A DNA stretch of 64,000 nt from Helichrysum umbraculigerum (Eukaryota > Streptophyta > Magnoliopsida > Asterales > Asteraceae): assembly GCA_949592205.1 (NCBI GenBank), contig CATIUR010000005.1:110249777-110313776 (forward strand), given 5' to 3'. The notes under the pieces are model-generated. The model had not been told where the DNA came from. It searched no databases and worked only from the letters and a program-made list of their open reading frames with translations. How positions within the stretch are numbered: the stretch's first letter is position 1; each line of letters begins with the position of its first letter. The translations under genes and the position numbers were made by a program. Shown in pieces: positions 54,801 to 64,000 of the stretch.

Positions 54801-56249
54801 GACAGCGAGTGGGATACGGACGATCTTATCGTGACAAACGATTTCAGCTCGATGTTTGGACAACCAGTCCATTCCAATAATGACGTCGAAACTGCCGATT
54901 TCAATGGGTATAAGATCGATCGAAAAGGTCTCGTCAGCTAGGTTTAAAGTGCAATTAGGTATCACACTGGTGGTTTCTACAAGTTTTCCATTGGCTAGCT
55001 CTACAGTGTACTTAACATCTAAGGCAACAGGAGTGATGTCAAATAATGGGCAAAAATCATCGGAGATAAAGCTTCTATCAGCACCAGTATCAAATAGAAC
55101 AGAAGCAGTTAAGTTGTTGAGGAGGAACATACCCGAGACCACATTCGGGTCCTGGCGGGCGTCCCCAGATTTGATGACGAAAGCTCTGCTGCGAGTGTTG
55201 TTGTTGTTGTTGTTGCGGTTGTTGTTGTTGTTGTTCTTCAGTTTTGGGCACGAGTCCCTGAAATGCCCAGGTTTCCCACACTCAAAGCATACTTTGGGTG
55301 GTCTGGTGTTGTTGTTGGAATTGTTGTTGGCAGGTGAGCGGCAATCTTTGGTGAGGTGGCCGTACCTCTTGCAGTTGTTGCAAAAGGGACCACAGGAACC
55401 CTCATGGTGACGGCTGCACTTGGGACAATATGGTTTGCTCCCCGTGTAACCCCGGATGATGTCAGTGGTGGTGTTGTAAGCTTTGATGGTGTCGGGTTTC
55501 TTGTTTTGTTGGTTGGAGTGGTTGTTGTGGTAGTCAGACCACTTGCGTTTGTTGTTTTGGGAGGATGAAGTGGGTGGTTCAGAATCTTGGCTCATAGACA
55601 TCAGGTCTTGGGCCAATGAGATTGCACCGTCAATGGTGGTTGGTTTGGAAGAGATGACGTGTCCCCGAACAAAATCAGGGAGACCAAGGGCGTACTTCCT
55701 GATTTTATCAGGTTCAGTGCTTACCATAGCTGGGCGGAGAGCAGCTAGTTGTTGAAACCTGGTGGTGTAACCATCGATGTCACCACCCTGAACCTTTAAG
55801 TTCCAGAACTCCTCATCCAGCTTTTGGAGTTTGGCGATAGAGCAGTACTTGGCAGTGAGTTTGGCTTTCAATTCCTCCCAAGTGATTTGGTAGGCAATGT
55901 CAGCACCCACTGATTGGGTATATGAATTCCACCAAGAGTGGGCATCATCTTCAAGAGAGCAGGTGGCGAAGTTTACTTTGTCGTTTTCCGCGCATTTGCT
56001 GACACGGAAAACAGTTTCCATTTTCTCGAACCATCTGATTAGTCCGATGGCTCCTTCAGAACCCTTGAAACTCGAGGGTTTGCAGCTTTGAAAGTCCTTG
56101 TAAGAACAAGGTTTGGTGGTAGAGGTTCCAGCGGTATCGCTGTTTCTTGTGGAGTTTGGTGGGGTATTCCGAGCCAAGGCTTCAGTAACAGCCTGGGTTA
56201 TGAGCGAGGTAATCTGTGCATCGGTGTAAGGTCTGGTCTTTGGCGGCAT
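51801..56249 (-). CDS. gag-pol: Gag-pol polyprotein of F (Tekay clade)
   Basis: 1482 residues from ATG 56249, no interruptions. Same domain order as E with a net five-residue gain in gag: Retrotrans_gag, three cysteine clusters (Asn-rich linkers), protease DTGA at D387, RT VFIDDILIYS with D723 and D724, RNase H VYCDAS, integrase triad D1129, D1190, E1226 with the HHCC zinc site upstream, GPF region, and a chromodomain with DREVKQLK..PIVKVRW..TWE at the C terminus. Pol is very close to E while the N-terminal 250 residues of gag differ more. All catalytic residues are present, so it is a plausible source of enzymes for A. Confidence 0.97.
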   Translation of the reverse strand: MPPKTRPYTDAQITSLITQAVTEALARNTPPNSTRNSDTAGTSTTKPCSYKDFQSCKPSSFKGSEGAIGLIRWFEKMETVFRVSKCAENDKVNFATCSLEDDAHSWWNSYTQSVGADIAYQITWEELKAKLTAKYCSIAKLQKLDEEFWNLKVQGGDIDGYTTRFQQLAALRPAMVSTEPDKIRKYALGLPDFVRGHVISSKPTTIDGAISLAQDLMSMSQDSEPPTSSSQNNKRKWSDYHNNHSNQQNKKPDTIKAYNTTTDIIRGYTGSKPYCPKCSRHHEGSCGPFCNNCKRYGHLTKDCRSPANNNSNNNTRPPKVCFECGKPGHFRDSCPKLKNNNNNNRNNNNNNTRSRAFVIKSGDARQDPNVVSGMFLLNNLTASVLFDTGADRSFISDDFCPLFDITPVALDVKYTVELANGKLVETTSVIPNCTLNLADETFSIDLIPIEIGSFDVIIGMDWLSKHRAEIVCHDKIVRIPLAVGGTLIIQGETGGTGLNIISCLKTRKFLRKGYPAILAHITEKKSEEKRLEDVPIVRDFPEVFPEELPGLPPPRQVEFSIDLVPGAAPVARAPYRLAPSELQELSSQLQELLDRGFIRPSSSPWGAPVLFVKKKDGSFRMCIDYRELNKLTVKNRYPLPRIDDLFDQLQGSSFYSKIDLRSGYHQLRVRDTDIPKTAFRTRYGHYEFQVMPFGLTNAPAVFMDLMNRVCKPYLDKFVIVFIDDILIYSRNEQEHAQHLRTILELLRHEELYAKFSKCEFWIQTVQFLGHVIDSQGIHVDPSKIEAIKDWQAPTSATEVRQFLGLAGYYRRFIENFSKIAQPLTVLTQKDKRFDWTDKQESAFQLLKQKLCSAPILSLPEGTDDFVVYCDASHQGLGCVLMQRDKVIAYASRQLKIHEKNYTTHDLELGAVVFALKIWRHYLYGTKCTIFTDHKSLQHIFDQKDLNMRQRRWVELLTDYDCEIKYHPGKANVVADALSRKERPKPLRVRALSMTIHNDLTIQIHTAQIEALKSENIKNEALRGIDKQFEIRPNGIRYFSNRIWLPSFGNLRGLVMDEAHKSKYSIHPGSDKMYHGIKEFYWWPNMKAEIATYVSKCLTCSKVKTEHQKPPGLLQQPEIPEWKWEQIAMDFITKLPKSSNGCDTIWVIVDRLTKSAHFLAIKENDKMERLTQIYIKEIVSHHGVPISIISDRDARFTSHFWQSLQKALGTRLDMSTAYHPQTDGQSERTIQTLEDMLRACVVDFGTNWEKHLPLCEFSYNNSYHASIKVAPFEALYGRKCRSPICWTEVGDSQLTGPELIHATTEKIVEIQNRLKTARDRQKSYADVRRKPLEFQVGDRVLLKVSPWKGVIRFGKRGKLNPRYIGPFEILERIGPVAYRLQLPSELSSVHPTFHISNLKKCLSDETLIIPLDEIRVDDKLHFVEEPAEIMDREVKQLKQSRIPIVKVRWNSRRGPEFTWEREDQMRLKYPQLFTDSTSNTTLS

Positions 56250-56539
56250 GATTCTTCAATAAAAGAAATGAAGATACATGAGATTTTGCAAGAAAGTTGT
56301 ATTTATCTCAGATGTACATGTATAAAAGCAGCAATACATAAAATCAACAGGAAAAATGGCAATTAATATGAGTCGAGAACAGCAAGGAATACTTAATGGA
56401 TGATACGAGTTCAAAGGTTACATCCTACAGATGTATTACAAAAGATGTCGGGAATTGTTACATCCGACCGAATTATAGAGTAGCGCGTAGATAGTTACTA
56501 GATTACAGGGTAGATTACAAGACTAAGACTACACTAGTC

Positions 56540-57025
56540 TTAACGTAGATTAATTTGTTCCATCATCGTGACAAGACGGTCCACAGTGTTTGCAAGCCTG
56601 CTAGCTTGTCGGGCGTTGTCTTCTGCTAGTGCTAGTCGTTGTGTTAGTCCACGCGCATATTCTTCTGCCTCAAGTGAGCGTTGCACACATTCATCCATCC
56701 TTTGTTGCAGAAGGGCATTTTCCACCCTTATTTCTATTATTTGGTTGCGAAGGACATCCATGTTGTTGTTTGTGGTTTCAAGGTCATCGGAGACTTGTTC
56801 TATGCGTTCGAGGGATGTAAGTCTCCAGTTTTCGTTGGTTTCCTGCAACACTACATCCATGGTGCGAAGTCGTTGCTCGTGTTGGTTCACCCTAGCGGCT
56901 AAGGCCGGCAAGGCGGAGTGAGTGGGGTACGGGCCAGCTCGAGGCAACCTGGAGTTCCTCCTTGCTACCCTTGGGTTCTGCGACCCGGATTGAGAACGAG
57001 ATGAATTTGATGGTGTGTTTGCCAT
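56540..57025 (-). CDS. Extra coiled-coil ORF between PBS and gag-pol of F
   Basis: 161 residues, same strand as gag-pol and 290 bases upstream of it, so first on the transcript. Residues 1-45 are basic and Ser/Arg/Pro-rich (MANTPSNSSRSQSGS..). About 45-155 form a long predicted coiled coil with regular Leu/Ile and Glu/Arg/Gln spacing, ending MMEQINLR. There is no cysteine cluster, membrane segment or enzyme motif. E has no such ORF; A's only ORF also has a coiled coil. It could help RNA or particle assembly, or be a captured host fragment; neither is shown. Confidence 0.65.
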   Translation of the reverse strand: MANTPSNSSRSQSGSQNPRVARRNSRLPRAGPYPTHSALPALAARVNQHEQRLRTMDVVLQETNENWRLTSLERIEQVSDDLETTNNNMDVLRNQIIEIRVENALLQQRMDECVQRSLEAEEYARGLTQRLALAEDNARQASRLANTVDRLVTMMEQINLR

Positions 57026-57337
57026 TTCTGAGACAAAGCGTTAGTAAGATTGAGGCCTATATTCATATAGTTCCTATATAATATAGCCTATTGAGTATCT
57101 AGCATAAACATGTTTAAGTCTCGGTTCTCTCGAGGTCAGAGTCTTCTATTGTATTCTGTTCAGCCATAACTACTTTCAGATCTTACATCATCTTTGTTTA
57201 ATTGTACATAGTTGATCAGGCTATGTTAAATTAAACTCGTATGCTGTAATCCCTGAACCAGTCATACCTAATAAGGAATACTGCCTAATGGTCATAGTCT
57301 AAGTTCACTAAATGCAACCTAGTTCACTATAACCTTA
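57026..57337 (-). other. Leader of F with conserved hairpin
   Basis: Homologous to the leaders of A and E. The hairpin at 57197-57235 has the same stems; its loop on the minus strand is CCTGATCAA, keeping the TGATCA core. Confidence 0.8.
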
Positions 57338-57350
57338 GGCTCTGATACCA
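57338..57350 (-). promoter_or_regulatory. Primer-binding site (tRNA-iMet), element F
   Basis: On the minus strand TGGTATCAGAGCC, three bases from the 5' LTR. Confidence 0.96.
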
Positions 57351-57353
57351 ATC

Positions 57354-58393
57354 TGTAACACCCCCAAATTTTGATGATTTGCGGAAGCTTGATTTGGGTG
57401 TTACTAATCAATAACAAAGCACAAAGATATATAGTAAACGACTCTATATGCGTCGTTTTAACAAAATATATTGATAACTGAAATGTTTACAACATTTATA
57501 GCTTTACATAGCTCGAGTTTAAATAAAATGAGATTTCAGTACATAAGTACTTGTACAAAATATACTAATGCAAGAAAATCTCAATCGTCTGTATGCTGAC
57601 TCGAGCTAAATCCTGAAGCAGAAACATCCTACTGCTGGGTACCTGCGATATATGCTAAAAGGTCAGCTATAAAGCTGGTGAGCTCACAGGTTTGAAATCA
57701 AGTAATATCGTATGAACCGCAAGATTTAAAAATGAATTGCATCCAGCAATTAAATAATGAATTGCATCCAGCAATTAAATAATGAATTGCATCCAGCAAT
57801 TTAATGATAATCATCGTGTATACAGCCATGAGCACATAGTTGAGCTTAACTCGAGGGCCGGGTCCCCTATAGAGAATTCCGGGCGAGGTGCCTCCACGAA
57901 TGCCTAATCCACATTCGTCTTCCCAAATATTAGTACGTCCGTTTACCCGGTTAGTGCTTGCTAACCCGGACGAGGAGGGTCAATCCTATATGGTACGTTT
58001 TAAATACAAATTATTACGTGATATTTTATTTAATTATTTTACAAATAAGTTTACGTTTGAGTTAATAATGTAAGTTGGTTTATTTAGTTTGCGCGTTTTA
58101 CATTTTAAATTGTATAATTTCTGATTGTATGATACGAACGAATACGAAATATTATAATAATAATATTTTTGGCATAACAACGTTATTTAATAAAATTTGT
58201 CACCAACGTCCATATTAAATTTGAATCGAAATACATCCGATTTAAATTGCGTACGATTTAATCAAATCGCATATTCGTATATATTCAACAATATATATAA
58301 TTCGATACATTAATTAGCCTAACCAGGAACTAATTACATGTATTAACATTCGATTAGGCACTAATCTCTAGTCCTAATTTGGCGGGTGTTACA
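57354..58393 (-). repeat. 5' LTR of F (1040 bp)
   Basis: Appears identical to 50727-51766, including the 26-bp repeats (57731-57806). Confidence 0.96.
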
Positions 58394-58398
58394 CCACC

Positions 58399-60419
58399 GC
58401 CGCCGGCCACATGGCTGGCGCCGCCGGCCTCCTCACCCCTATCCCGGTTTCCGTTTTTGGCAAGTTTTGGTACCTGGTGCGGTCACTTTTCGCGTTGTAC
58501 AGTACCCGGTGCGGTCACTTTTCGCGTTGTACACTCCACTTTTGGCTAGTCTTTCTAACATGCACCTCAAGTCTTCATGATGCTAAAATGAGCCAAAACT
58601 CACCTATAAATAGGTTGCTTAGGTTCATTTGAAACACACACCATATATGCACACATTCTAGCATATTTCACTCTTTCTTTCTCACTAGATAATCTTTCGT
58701 AGTCTTTTAGTCTTTCTCATTCTAGGAATATTGTAATTAGTCCACGGACTAACGTAGAAGCTAGGGCGAACGCTAGAGATTCGGAGATCAATCTTTGTAC
58801 GTGTGAAAGAGTTTGTCAATTATAATAATACGCTGCTACGCATTTAATTCCGGGTGATATCTAAACTTTTATTATACTTGTCTCGTTTCATATTTTGAAT
58901 ATGTATTATTGCCTGGTATGTGATTTATTTGTTGCCATGAATTGCGAGTAGTTTATTATTGTGATTGCTGATGATGTAGATAATTATAAGTAGGGATGTA
59001 ATTACACAAGCAATGCACGATAATCGTAAAATGATATAACGGCCCCTATTCGACTGTTTATTCGGTATAGTGCTGGAAATGCGTTATGCAAAGTACAAAC
59101 GTACGGAAGCCGGTAAACGACCGAAGGTAGTTATATCATTGGAATCAGCTCTGGTTTAACAGTTGGAATTCCGAAAGGATAATAAAACTTCACAACTAAC
59201 TGGTGTATCCTACGAGAACCAATGCATTACAAAAAAATGTTCGTCAATTACGTTCAGATAAAATAGGAGATAATAATCTTTGTACTGTTAAAGACTTTAT
59301 GAATTTAAGTTTAATTTATGGAGCACCCTTTCCAGTTATCCATGTGACTGCAACCTAGTAATTAGGACCTGATCAACCTTAATTATGGTAAGTAGTTATC
59401 TGTGCCCATGACATGCAATAAGTAAGACACAGTGAAATCACTCGTTGTATATATTAGGTTTACTTTCCTGCACTGCTTTACATTTAATTAGTTAGAGTGT
59501 CACTTTCACCGTCAATTACTCTTGACCGCATGTTGGATATAATAAGCAGTGGAAATCTCATGTAAAGTACATTGTCTATTATTGAAAGGCATGGTCCTCG
59601 TATGAAACACGTTTTATCAAACTGCGGATAATCTGGAGATGTATAACTGTTTGAAAAGGAGAACTTAAGCCATAAGTTGAAGTAATTAAAGCTTAATCGA
59701 GTAAAAACAAGACTTAGGAATAAGAGTAAAGTCCTAGTGACCTAGAATCCTTAAAACACTAAGTCTTACACAATCGACGGTCCAAACATACAAAGCTATT
59801 AATCTTCATGCTAATAGAGTAGTAAACTACCTTAGGAGTTAAGAACGATCGGACCAATGAGACGATACGCTACCGATTCATGCACCTCGGTATAATACCA
59901 GAATAGGTTGTTCATCTTTCAACTAGATGAGTATTGGAAGTTTGCGTATTGCTCCGATCAGAATCACGATAACCTAGTTCCAAGTGACACGCCAATGGGA
60001 AACTGAGTTGGTAGGGTTCTATAGTTTACACCTAGTAGTTTATTTACCACATTACGTATCAACCCTATTTGTTCTGTCATCCTGAAATGTTAATTATCGA
60101 AATCTCAGCAATCACATCTTTATCTTTATCTGTTTTCCTGCATTTTAATTTCCTGCAATTCACTTTTCTGCATTTTATATATCTGTCTTTAAATCCCAAA
60201 ACCTACCTACTTTGTGCCATCCTAAATACTTCCCTACTGAAAGTGTCAACTTTAATCGCCCACACGTTTGGATTCATAGAACGATCTTAGGTCGTACTTA
60301 CCGCTTACTAACCAGAGTAGGTAGTACGTATAATTTAAGCCCCGCAAAATATAAATTTAAAACCCCTGCTGCGCTCGCATCATCATTTGAAAAACAACGA
60401 CACGGTGTGAGTCGCAACA
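58399..60419 (+). repeat. 5' LTR of G, second part
   Basis: Resumes at the GC-rich block after F's TSD, with two GGTACCCGGTGCGG units (about 58470-58540) and a TATA box at 58604-58613. Continues past the point where the first G LTR stops. The segment at about 59036-59125 is the reverse complement of the C LTR near 17110-17220. Ends GTCGCAACA. Confidence 0.82.
58604..58613 (+). promoter_or_regulatory. TATA box of the second G LTR
   Basis: CTATAAATAG, followed about 30 bases later by GAAACACACACC. Confidence 0.7.
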
Positions 60420-60425
60420 AGTTTT

Positions 60426-60444
60426 TGGAGCCGCTGGTATGGGA
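60426..60444 (+). promoter_or_regulatory. Degenerate tRNA-Asp primer-binding site, element G
   Basis: TGGAGCCGCTGGTATGGGA, preceded by AGTTTT as in B and C. The 3' half deviates from the usual CCGGGGA. Confidence 0.65.
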
Positions 60445-60597
60445 ATCTCAAACGTAGATTCAAGCCACCTTAAGTAGAAGTATTTAGGAGATCCTTCCGA
60501 TTGATTCCTTCTTAGAAATCTCTCGAAAGTTACTTTAAGCAGTTTTAATTTAATTCGCTGTTAATTTAGTGTTAATTAGGATAATATTAGTTTAAAC

Positions 60598-61902
60598 ATG
60601 ACATCTAAAAAATCCACTTCTATTAGTACTTCAAAGGATGAATTATATGCTTCCCTAGAAGAATTTAGGATCCCACATTCCATTCCAAACCATTTCCTGG
60701 ACTTTGATGTCACGGATCTGCTTCCTGACCTGGCATCATCTCCGGAAGATCACTCTCCAACTTTGCAAATGCCTAAAGTGTCAAAATATGTCCACTTGGA
60801 TTATCTTCCCGAAGAAAATCATGAAGTAAAGCCTCCGAAAACATGTGACCTAATTACCCTCATTCCTGAAACATCAGTATATGCCCAAACCATATCCGAT
60901 TCTCACAATGACGGTATCTTTCCATTCTCTTCATTCGAACCTAAATATACCATATACCGAGTGGTGGATAGGGTTCCATCCGTCGAAATAAAACAACCTT
61001 GTTTTAAAGAACGCCACCTTGGTGCTTCTTTCGATCCTTCCCGAAGGGCAAACGTCTATAAAGCATTCGTCATACAATTGACCTATGCCAATCTCCCGTT
61101 TTCCTTTGACCAACGAGAAACGATTGCTGGATTAGAAAAACAAGTAAACCTTCTTCTTCGTCTATCAAATCAAAAATGCGAAAGCCACTCCACAAATTTC
61201 GAGGACCAAGAACTAAAGTTTGTAGAAAATCTAGATCTTCTCTTCGAATCATTTCCCGACATGGATTACCTTCCAATATCTATGATATTAATAAATCACA
61301 ATGTCGCCACAATGATCAACAAACTTGAGTTCTGGACAGAACAAAACCCGATCACCTTTCTTGGTAAAATTCCATTCGTTGTTGACCCCGCTTCTTACCT
61401 AATCTCAAAATTGCGAGAAGTTTTCCCTAATTCTACAAAGGAAAGAATCGACACAAGCTTCTTTGAAAAAAGGAAAGACCTTCACGTCAAGCTTGTTCAA
61501 ATCTTCACCTTCACAAAATACCCCTTCACTTCCACTCAAAAAGCCGGTATCGGTGAACTCGGTAAGCTAGTTAAACTTACAACCGGAGAACCCGATTCGC
61601 CGGAGGAGAATGCGTTTATGGAAGCAGTGAATAAACTTACTCACAATCTGAACTACAAAAACAAAGGAGAACGCGACGATCTATCAAATCCCAAGAAGAT
61701 AAGGAAGGCGTATAATAAGTTGATTAACGATCTTGTCAATTTAGGGTATGAGGAACGAGAGATCCTAGGAAGTTTAGAAGATCGTCATTTTCTAGTTTAC
61801 AGTGTCATTTGGGAACTATCGAAATGTTTTGTACCGAAAAATGTTCAATTAAGGGAGCAAATCTCGACCCTTTCCCTTTGGAGGGATCGGAACGAATCAT
61901 AA
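60598..61902 (+). CDS. 434-residue ORF of G with two copies of an unknown module
   Basis: Intact ORF 150 bases after the PBS, where gag would normally be. Residues 1-140 are acidic and Ser/Pro-rich. From about 140 come two similar units. Unit 1: VYKAFVIQLTYANLPFSFDQRE, then a helix and a tail PFVVDPASYLISKLREVF. Unit 2: VKLVQIFTFTKYPFTSTQKAG, TTGEPDSPEE, and a Lys/Asn-rich helix. The same module occurs twice in element B (25784-26520). There is no zinc cluster, protease, RT or membrane segment, and I recognise no named family. The intact frame after an LTR insertion as old as this suggests selection or recent activity. Confidence 0.65.
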   Translation: MTSKKSTSISTSKDELYASLEEFRIPHSIPNHFLDFDVTDLLPDLASSPEDHSPTLQMPKVSKYVHLDYLPEENHEVKPPKTCDLITLIPETSVYAQTISDSHNDGIFPFSSFEPKYTIYRVVDRVPSVEIKQPCFKERHLGASFDPSRRANVYKAFVIQLTYANLPFSFDQRETIAGLEKQVNLLLRLSNQKCESHSTNFEDQELKFVENLDLLFESFPDMDYLPISMILINHNVATMINKLEFWTEQNPITFLGKIPFVVDPASYLISKLREVFPNSTKERIDTSFFEKRKDLHVKLVQIFTFTKYPFTSTQKAGIGELGKLVKLTTGEPDSPEENAFMEAVNKLTHNLNYKNKGERDDLSNPKKIRKAYNKLINDLVNLGYEEREILGSLEDRHFLVYSVIWELSKCFVPKNVQLREQISTLSLWRDRNES

Positions 61903-63564
61903 AACAATTCTTTCCAAAAAAGGTCGAGGCTCGCATCCTTAAGTGAGCAACTTTTAAGTATAAATATATAATATAATAAATTTTTAAAAGTTTCCCTTAA
62001 AAGAAAAACGTTTTTAAAATGTTTGCCTGGAAACACGTGCGTGACTGAAAGAATGTGAAAACGTTTGGGTTTTTACTTAAACGGATACATTCAACAAGTC
62101 CACGTCAGACAAAGATTTTTAAACACCAAAAATAGCGTAAGTTTAATGTTTAGAAGTGATTTTAATTGTTCCGCAAAAATTTGCACGTTTCTTAAATAAT
62201 TTACAACGTAACAAGAAACTAACAAGTAACTAGTTACAAGTAATATATTTAAGATTCATCAACATTATTAGTAGGACATTAGAAATTAACTTAGGACATT
62301 AATGCTTACCAATTAAATTGCATTTGGGACCATAAGCAAGGACCATGGTACTTAGGATAGGTACATGTACCATAAAGGACCACAAAACCTTCCTTAACTC
62401 CCCATAATTCAAAAACAAGAAGCAAACTTCTTCTTCCTCCCCCTCTCCTCTCCAAAAACCAGCCATGCCATGTTCTCCATGAGATCTCCATCAAAACTCC
62501 ATCAAATTACATAATCTCTTGTCCTTTCGATCTCCTTGTTGCATATACTTCGCGGTTGTACTTTCATTTTTGCATTTCATTCTCTAAAAAGCAAGGTATG
62601 ATCACAAAACCCACTTTAAACTTGAAAGAACTTGTTTCTTGTAGTTAGCTAAGCTAGTAACTAGGAAATAGAGTTTTTCTTGATTAAATGCTTAGGTACT
62701 ACATGATCCTACCACTTTCCCATGCGAATTCCCATATGTGTGACTTTTTCAATAGCATTAACTTTGATCAATTGATTTAGTCTAGAGCTTTGCTTGATTA
62801 AATGTTAGTATGCTAAGTATCTTGGTAATTATGGTGTTTTGCATAATCCCTCTGTTAGTTGCTCTATGTGTACAAGTTAGGTTTAGCAATTTTGGCTTTT
62901 GAAAATCAACAAAAAAGTTGACTAGCTTACATGAAAAATATGATAAGTTAAAAATTGCATTACCATGTTGTACTTGTTTTGACTAGTCAAATTAGGCAAT
63001 AACTAGAGAATCATCACTCTTGAATGAAAAGTCTTGGACCACACCAAATACATGGGCATGATAACTTCTTTTATGCATAACTTAGTTTGCTTATCAAATA
63101 GGAAATGTGTAAAATGACTTAGAATATGCATGCATGAATAGGTTAAAATTATGGCATGCGGACATTTGAAAATATCATTTGAAGAAAGCTTTGACCTAAA
63201 AGTCAACTTGAAGTATTGAATTTATTTTTACACAAAATATTTTATTCAAAAACCTTACTTCAACTTGTACTTCCAAAGTCAAACCTTACCAATAATGATG
63301 TTATCATTATTCATGAATTCTCGTCATGTCAAACTTGGTTTGCACCAAACTTTGTAAGCTTTGATTGCCATTCCATGACTACACTTTTCTAAGTGACGAT
63401 ATTACCTTGACAAATGAATGACTGTTTGTTGCATGGGAGCATTATATGTTCAATGAAGTCTTTAGATTGTCTAGAAATTAAAGCCCTCACTTCGAAATCC
63501 TTCGGAGCGTGCTTTGAATTTCTCTTTCTTAAAGAATCCATTACTTTAAATGTTCTCAGGTACA
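61903..63564. other. Non-coding: end of G, then a possible leader with an intron-like segment
   Basis: No gene. 61903-62100 is A/T-rich and probably the rest of G. 62330-62590 has a CT-rich, 5'-UTR-like stretch (CTTCTTCCTCCCCCTCTCC). AAGCAAG|GTATGATC at about 62593 and TTAAATGTTCTCAG|GTAC at about 63560 look like splice donor and acceptor, which would remove about 965 bases just before the ORF at 63565. No PBS or LTR boundary is seen. Confidence 0.4.
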
Positions 63565-64000
63565 ATGGCACGCAAGAAGAAATTAAATCCCGTACGACCC
63601 CTTTCAGGATCTTTAGCCTACATGAGTGCCACGCCAGCTTATGACAAAATGGCACGTACATGGAGAGACAAGAAGTTCGGACGACTCAGGCATATTGACT
63701 GGAACGTTATGCAAGCACTAGGATTCAAGGAAAAGCTAGAAAGAATACTTAGCTACACAGTGAACGGGCAGCAGTTTGAGTCCTTCAAGAGATTATTTAG
63801 CATTGATGAGCCAATATATGTGGAGATGGTTACGGAGTTTATGACTACCTTCAGATTTCAGCAGAGAGAGAAAGTTGAAGATTGTTCAATCTCGTTCCAG
63901 TACCTGGGCAACCCACATACCTTATCACTTGCCCAGTTCTCGCTCAATCTACACTTATACACATCAGAGGAGATACAGTCAACTCTGTTCACCACCGGAG
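63565..64000 (+). CDS. Athila-like gag ORF, 3' end outside the window
   Basis: Open from ATG 63565 to the last base (145 residues, partial). It starts MARKKKLNPVRPLSG. Around residues 80-140 it reads FSIDEPIYVEMVTEFMTTF, then ISFQYLGNPHTLSLAQFSLNL and LYTSEE, a pattern I associate with ORF1/gag-like proteins of Athila elements and plant putative-transposon domains (an aromatic-rich capsid-like fold ending in a LGLYT-like stretch). The start is supported by the basic N terminus and absence of an earlier in-frame ATG in the acceptor region. It could be the autonomous partner type for B, C and G, but pol lies outside the window. Confidence 0.6.
   Translation, partial: MARKKKLNPVRPLSGSLAYMSATPAYDKMARTWRDKKFGRLRHIDWNVMQALGFKEKLERILSYTVNGQQFESFKRLFSIDEPIYVEMVTEFMTTFRFQQREKVEDCSISFQYLGNPHTLSLAQFSLNLHLYTSEEIQSTLFTTG

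Larger units (their letters stand above)
50727..58393 (-). mobile_element. Element F: intact Tekay retrotransposon, minus strand, TSD CCACC
   Basis: 1040-bp LTRs (50727-51766 and 57354-58393) that look identical base for base. TSD CCACC at 50722-50726 and 58394-58398. tRNA-iMet PBS at 57338-57350 and PPT at 51767-51780. Intact gag-pol on the minus strand and, unlike E, a second ORF between PBS and gag-pol. All the signs of a very recent and possibly active insertion. Confidence 0.96.
50204..61960 (+). mobile_element. Element G: non-autonomous LTR element, 5' part, split by F
   Basis: 5' LTR 50204-50726 plus 58399-60419 (about 2.5 kb without F), a degenerate tRNA-Asp primer site, then one 434-residue ORF. 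No 3' LTR appears before a different unit starts at about 62100-63565, so the element is truncated or its end is too diverged to see; the end given here is approximate. LTR termini and promoter layout match C, in the opposite orientation. Confidence 0.7.

Overview
The window is plant nuclear repeat DNA, and I could not support a single ordinary host gene. It is built of nested LTR retrotransposons. The initiator-Met and Asp tRNA primer sites, Tekay-type chromovirus polyproteins, and Stowaway and hAT MITEs point to a flowering plant. An Asteraceae genome is my best guess, from the look of the copia accessory ORF and the Athila-like gag; that is recollection, not a search result. Element letters (A to J) are mine.

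Region 1-14487. Element A (+ strand, from before base 1 to 11509) is a Tekay-like LTR element with 3.0-kb LTRs and only one gag-like ORF (7714-8415), so it is non-autonomous. A foreign solo LTR (2501-5791, - strand, TSD CAAAC) sits in its 5' LTR. A itself lies in the remains of another minus-strand LTR, I (11510-14487).

Region 14488-48445. A degraded MITE end, then the 3' end of a minus-strand copia element (PPT 15164-15173), whose accessory ORF resurfaces, broken, at 45853-48445. Between them lies non-autonomous element C (15359-45002, - strand, TSD CCCCC, tRNA-Asp primer site). C's left LTR holds a Stowaway MITE. Its right LTR is split twice: by element B (23193-29586, + strand, TSD GTTGG, gag and protease plus an unknown repeated domain but no RT), and by solo LTR D (31810-44575, - strand, TSD TTGCG). 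D is in turn split by E (33071-42724, + strand, TSD GTTGG), a young Tekay element with an intact 1477-residue gag-pol.

Region 48453-64000. A partial LTR of family G (with an 8-bp-TSD hAT MITE) abuts a second G LTR. That LTR is split by F (50727-58393, - strand, TSD CCACC), an intact Tekay element with apparently identical 1040-bp LTRs and an extra coiled-coil ORF ahead of gag. G continues with a degenerate tRNA-Asp primer site and a 434-residue ORF that shares a duplicated module with B. The last 436 bases open an Athila-like gag ORF running off the window.

Functional links: E and F encode complete machinery. A shares their primer site, post-PBS leader (with a conserved hairpin whose loop is palindromic) and polypurine tract, so it is probably mobilised in trans. 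B, C and G share LTR termini, and B and C share 3' motifs; none has a visible RT or integrase, so they look like passengers of an autonomous Athila/Tat-type partner not seen here.
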